Positions 13,698 through 16,232 of a stretch of 16,232 nucleotides of DNA are shown here, piece after piece (the first letter of the stretch is position 1; every line of letters begins with the position of its first letter). The stretch comes from Methanobacteriota archaeon (GTDB taxonomy: Archaea; Methanobacteriota; Methanobacteria; Methanobacteriales; Methanobacteriaceae). Both the position numbers and the translations under genes were made by a program. The DNA lies in assembly GCA_023436175.1 (NCBI GenBank), contig JAEZKE010000076.1:1-16232 (forward strand). Direction: 5' to 3'. The notes beneath the pieces are model-generated. The model had not been told where the DNA came from. It ran no database searches and saw only the letters and a program-made list of their open reading frames with translations.

Positions 13698-13814
13698 TTT
13701 ATATAATGTGATGTCATACTTTAAAATATCATTATAAATCATTAATAATTTGGCAAAGTTTATATAATGGTGGAACACTATCTAAACCATCATTATAAAT
13801 CATTACTAATTTGG
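13698..13814 (+). promoter_or_regulatory. Tandem duplicated promoter unit of cdhA
   Basis: Two copies of a unit with a 61-bp period lie directly before cdhA. Each has TTTATATAATG (13698-13708 and 13759-13769) and, 30 bp on from the TATA start, ATCATTATAAATCATTA (13728 and 13789, both followed by a near-identical TAATTTGG block). Predicted starts are near 13729 and 13790, exactly where this second block begins. The second copy carries the ribosome binding site GGTGAT where the first has GGCAAA. The arrangement reads as two promoters made by duplication, giving leaders of about 94 and 33 nt. Confidence 0.7.
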
Positions 13815-13822
13815 TGATTACT

Positions 13823-16180
13823 GTGACACCGAAAAACAAACCTAAAGAATTCAAAAGTGATTTTTGGAAGTCAAAAAATTTCAAAGTCTCAATTGGTGAA
13901 ATAGTTGAAAAAAAGGGAGAGGATACGCCCACTGAATCGATGGGGTCGACTCCTAAACCTAATGTGACTGATTTAAGATCATGGGACATGAAATTACTGG
14001 AAAGATACGAACCATTTTACGCACCTTTCTGTGATATGTGCTGTTTATGTACCTACGGAAAATGTGATTTGACCGCAGGTAAGAAAGGGGCTTGTGGAAT
14101 TGATATTGAAGCGCAACAAGCTAGAATTGTACTTTTAGCTTGTTGTATTGGTGCAGCAGCCCATTCAGCTCATGCAAGGCATTTATTAGAATATCTAATT
14201 GAGAAGAGAGGTAAAGACTTCCCTCTTGATTTTGGAATGGATATAGATATAGAAGCTCCAATTATCAGAACTGTAATTGGTAAAATCCCTAAAACATTAG
14301 GTGACTTAAGGGAAGCTATGGATTACATGGAAGAACAGAATTTACATCTTTTATCTGCATGCCATACTGGACAGGAAGGTAAAAGCGTTGATTTTGAATC
14401 TAAAGCATTCCATGCGGGATTAATGGACACTTTAGGAATGGAGATAGGAGATATTGCCCAAATAGCTGCACTTAACCTGCCTAAAGGAGATGCAAATGCT
14501 CCTCTTGTAGAGTTAGGTATGGGTTCCATTAGTAAGGATAAGCCCGTTGTACTATGTATAGGGCACAATGTTGCTCCTGGAGCCGGAATCATCGATTATC
14601 TTGAAGATGAAAAACTTGAAGATGAAGTAGAAGTATGTGGTATATGCTGTGCTGCACTTGATATTACAAGATACAACAAGAATGCAAAAGTTGTTGGACC
14701 GATCTCAAAACAGCTCAAGTTCGTAAGGAGCGGTGTTGCAGATGTCATAGTTGTTGATGAACAGTGTGTAAGGACAGATATTCTTGAAGAGGCTAAAAAG
14801 AACAAAGCAGCAGTAATTGCAACAACAGATAAAATATGTCTTGGGCTTCCAGATATGACAGATGAAGATGCAGATAAAATTGTATCTCAGCTTGTAAATG
14901 AGGAAATCGAAGGTGCACTTATATTAAATCCGGATAAAGTTGGTGAAGTAGCCGCACGTGTTGCAATGAAAATTGCAAAGGACCGTGAAGCTCTTAAACT
15001 GCTGCCTGACCTTGATGAAATCACTGAAATGGCTAAAGAGTGTACAGAATGCGGTTGGTGTCAAAGGGTATGTCCAAACAGCCAACCCATGATGGAAGCA
15101 GTGGTGGCAGCTGGTAACGGGGACTTTTCTAAGTTCGTTGATTTATACGAATATGATGTGTGCTACTCCTGTGGAAGGTGCGAGCAAGAATGTGAAAGAG
15201 ATCTTCCGCTCATGTCAATGCTTACAAAAGTAGGGGAACACTACGTAAAAGATGAAAAGTATAATGTTCGGGCAGGTAGAGGGCCTGTTCAAGACGTTGA
15301 AATAAGGAAAGTAGGTGCACCAATCGTTTTAGGAGACATACCTGGCGTTATCGCATTTGTGGGATGTTCCAATTATCCGGAAGGTGGAGAAGACGTAGCA
15401 AAAATGGCAGAGGAATTCCTTGAAAGAAACTATATAGTGGTAACCAGCGGATGTGGAGCCATGAGTATAGGTGAATACCGGGATGAAGAAGGTAAAACTC
15501 TCTATGAAAAATACAGCGGCGACTTCGATGCCAGGGGTTTAGTAAACGTCGGTTCATGTGTTTCAAATTCACATATAGCAGGGGCATGTATAAAAATCGC
15601 AAATATCTTCGCCAAAAAGCCGCTTGAAGGAAACTTCGAGGAGATCGCGGATTATATATTGAATAGAGTTGGAGCTTGCGGTGTTGCATGGGGTGCATAT
15701 TCTCAGAAAGCTGCATCAATAGCAACGGGGGTTAACAGGTGGGGAATACCAGTTGTTATAGGGCCGCATGGCTCAAAATACAGGAGATTATTCCTTGGAA
15801 GGACTGATAAAAAAGAGAAATGGAATCTTAACGATTTAAGGTCGGGTGAAGTTATTGAAGGGGAACCTGCACCAGAACATTTACTGTACGCCGCTGAAAA
15901 CCGTGAAGAGGCAACGGTAATGATTGCAAAATTATGCTTACGACCTAATGATACTCCAAAAGGAAGACAGATAAAATTAAATCAGTATATAGACCTTCAC
16001 AGGAAGTATTTTGGTACTATACCTGATGACATCTCTAAATTTATAAGAAATGAGAAAGACATCCCTATAACCTACAAGAAAGACGTTATGAATATGCTGG
16101 AAGAAGTAGGTTGGGAACCACGTGCGCTTCCACAGGAACCATCCACAATGGCCTTTAGAGAAAAAGCAAGGGGTAAATGA
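13823..16180 (+). CDS. cdhA: CODH/ACS complex alpha subunit (carbon monoxide dehydrogenase)
   Basis: The 785-residue protein is full length for archaeal CdhA. From GTG 13823 it shows an N-terminal cysteine cluster (C70, C73, C74, C76, C81, C91) for the B/D clusters, GHN with His248, CGICC (272-276), Cys315, two ferredoxin-type motifs (C407-C417 and C447-C457), then Cys515, Cys544 and Cys579. The His and later Cys residues match the Ni-Fe-S C-cluster ligands of this family. The enzyme interconverts CO and CO2 in the cytosol and supplies CO to acetyl-CoA synthase for carbon fixation in autotrophic methanogens. The start is GTG because GGTGAT lies 4 nt upstream; TTG 13811 and GTG 13814 overlap that site. 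cdhB starts 19 nt after the stop. The duplicated promoter at 13698-13814 drives it. Confidence 0.97.
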   Translation: MTPKNKPKEFKSDFWKSKNFKVSIGEIVEKKGEDTPTESMGSTPKPNVTDLRSWDMKLLERYEPFYAPFCDMCCLCTYGKCDLTAGKKGACGIDIEAQQARIVLLACCIGAAAHSAHARHLLEYLIEKRGKDFPLDFGMDIDIEAPIIRTVIGKIPKTLGDLREAMDYMEEQNLHLLSACHTGQEGKSVDFESKAFHAGLMDTLGMEIGDIAQIAALNLPKGDANAPLVELGMGSISKDKPVVLCIGHNVAPGAGIIDYLEDEKLEDEVEVCGICCAALDITRYNKNAKVVGPISKQLKFVRSGVADVIVVDEQCVRTDILEEAKKNKAAVIATTDKICLGLPDMTDEDADKIVSQLVNEEIEGALILNPDKVGEVAARVAMKIAKDREALKLLPDLDEITEMAKECTECGWCQRVCPNSQPMMEAVVAAGNGDFSKFVDLYEYDVCYSCGRCEQECERDLPLMSMLTKVGEHYVKDEKYNVRAGRGPVQDVEIRKVGAPIVLGDIPGVIAFVGCSNYPEGGEDVAKMAEEFLERNYIVVTSGCGAMSIGEYRDEEGKTLYEKYSGDFDARGLVNVGSCVSNSHIAGACIKIANIFAKKPLEGNFEEIADYILNRVGACGVAWGAYSQKAASIATGVNRWGIPVVIGPHGSKYRRLFLGRTDKKEKWNLNDLRSGEVIEGEPAPEHLLYAAENREEATVMIAKLCLRPNDTPKGRQIKLNQYIDLHRKYFGTIPDDISKFIRNEKDIPITYKKDVMNMLEEVGWEPRALPQEPSTMAFREKARGK

Positions 16181-16199
16181 TTACATAAAAGGTGATTAA

Positions 16200-16232
16200 A
16201 TGAATGAAAGAGTAATCCCATGGCAACCGACA
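16200..16232 (+). CDS. cdhB: CODH/ACS complex epsilon subunit, first 11 codons
   Basis: GGTGAT at 16191-16196 lies 3 nt before an ATG that opens MNERVIPWQPT before the window ends. The IPWQPT start is typical of CdhB, the small subunit that pairs with CdhA in the alpha2-epsilon2 CO dehydrogenase component, and cdhB normally follows cdhA. Spacing of 19 nt indicates one operon. Confidence 0.85.
   Translation, partial: MNERVIPWQPT

Larger units (their letters stand above)
12965..13822. other. Long intergenic region upstream of cdhA, 858 bp
   Basis: No coding frame of note is visible in this AT-rich stretch. It contains two TGG-N5-ATGCCA elements (13091-13104 and 13164-13177), a 12-bp direct repeat ATATTGACCTTT (13153-13164 and 13467-13478), a hairpin with a following T-run (13345-13391), a spaced palindrome (13647-13664) and a duplicated promoter unit (13698-13814). 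The first 420 bp up to the T-run could be a long 3' end of the FmdE-family transcript or a separate non-coding RNA. Confidence 0.6.

Noticed and set aside
13698..13814. CRISPR-like array
   Set aside because: Only two units with a 61-bp period, each containing a TATA box directly before a gene; a promoter duplication explains it.
13811..13822. TTG or GTG start upstream of GTG 13823 for cdhA
   Set aside because: These codons overlap the GGTGAT ribosome binding site itself, the same element that precedes aEF-1beta, tadC-like and cdhB at 3-4 nt.
12965..13822. tRNA or small protein gene in the long spacer
   Set aside because: No cloverleaf, T-loop consensus or credible start with ribosome binding site and open frame was found by eye.
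15348..15725. 125-codon open frame opposite cdhA
   Set aside because: Composition rich in Leu, Arg and His without motif, fully inside a certain gene on the other strand.

Overview
The window is archaeal and most probably from a hydrogenotrophic methanogen of the order Methanobacteriales (Methanobacterium-like). Support comes from an 89-residue aEF-1beta, an archaeal-type CODH/ACS alpha subunit followed by the start of the epsilon subunit, an FmdE-family protein, GGTGAT-type ribosome binding sites 3-4 nt from several starts, archaeal TATA boxes and very AT-rich spacers. The species cannot be fixed from the sequence alone.

Layout, left to right. (1) 1-436, + strand: tail of a small zinc-ribbon protein, then aEF-1beta. 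(2) 526-3802, - strand: a two-gene unit of a sugar-porter MFS transporter followed 12 nt later by a GH15 glucoamylase/trehalase-like hydrolase that carries a frameshift in an A-run near 1112-1115. (3) 3803-4334: spacer with promoters for both directions. (4) 4335-5585, + strand: an orphan TctA-like membrane permease. (5) 5630-6992, - strand: a Cys-rich SAM methyltransferase and a 119-aa protein that looks like a degenerate GIY-YIG domain. (6) 7050-9926, + strand: a TadA/CpaF-type secretion ATPase and a TadC-like membrane protein, without prepilin genes in view. (7) 10080-11871, - strand: a cbiM / PDGLE(cbiN-like) / cbiQ nickel-or-cobalt ECF transporter with no ATPase gene in the normal place. 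(8) 12362-12964, + strand: stand-alone FmdE-family protein with a C-terminal zinc ribbon. (9) 12965-13822: an 858-bp spacer that holds repeats, a terminator-like hairpin and a tandemly duplicated promoter. (10) 13823 to the right edge, + strand: cdhA and the first 11 codons of cdhB.

How it fits together. The right half has a metal and C1 theme. CODH/ACS uses nickel, iron and a corrinoid cobalt; the cbiM-N-Q genes import Ni or Co; FmdE-family proteins belong to the formylmethanofuran dehydrogenase context. The left half has translation, carbohydrate and envelope genes with no obvious shared pathway.

No mobile element, CRISPR array, rRNA or tRNA was recognised. No clearly new multi-gene system stands out. 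The best leads are the duplicated cdhA promoter, the single TATA box shared by two divergent near-leaderless genes, the missing cbiO, the degenerate GIY-YIG-like protein next to a methyltransferase, and the frameshifted GH15.
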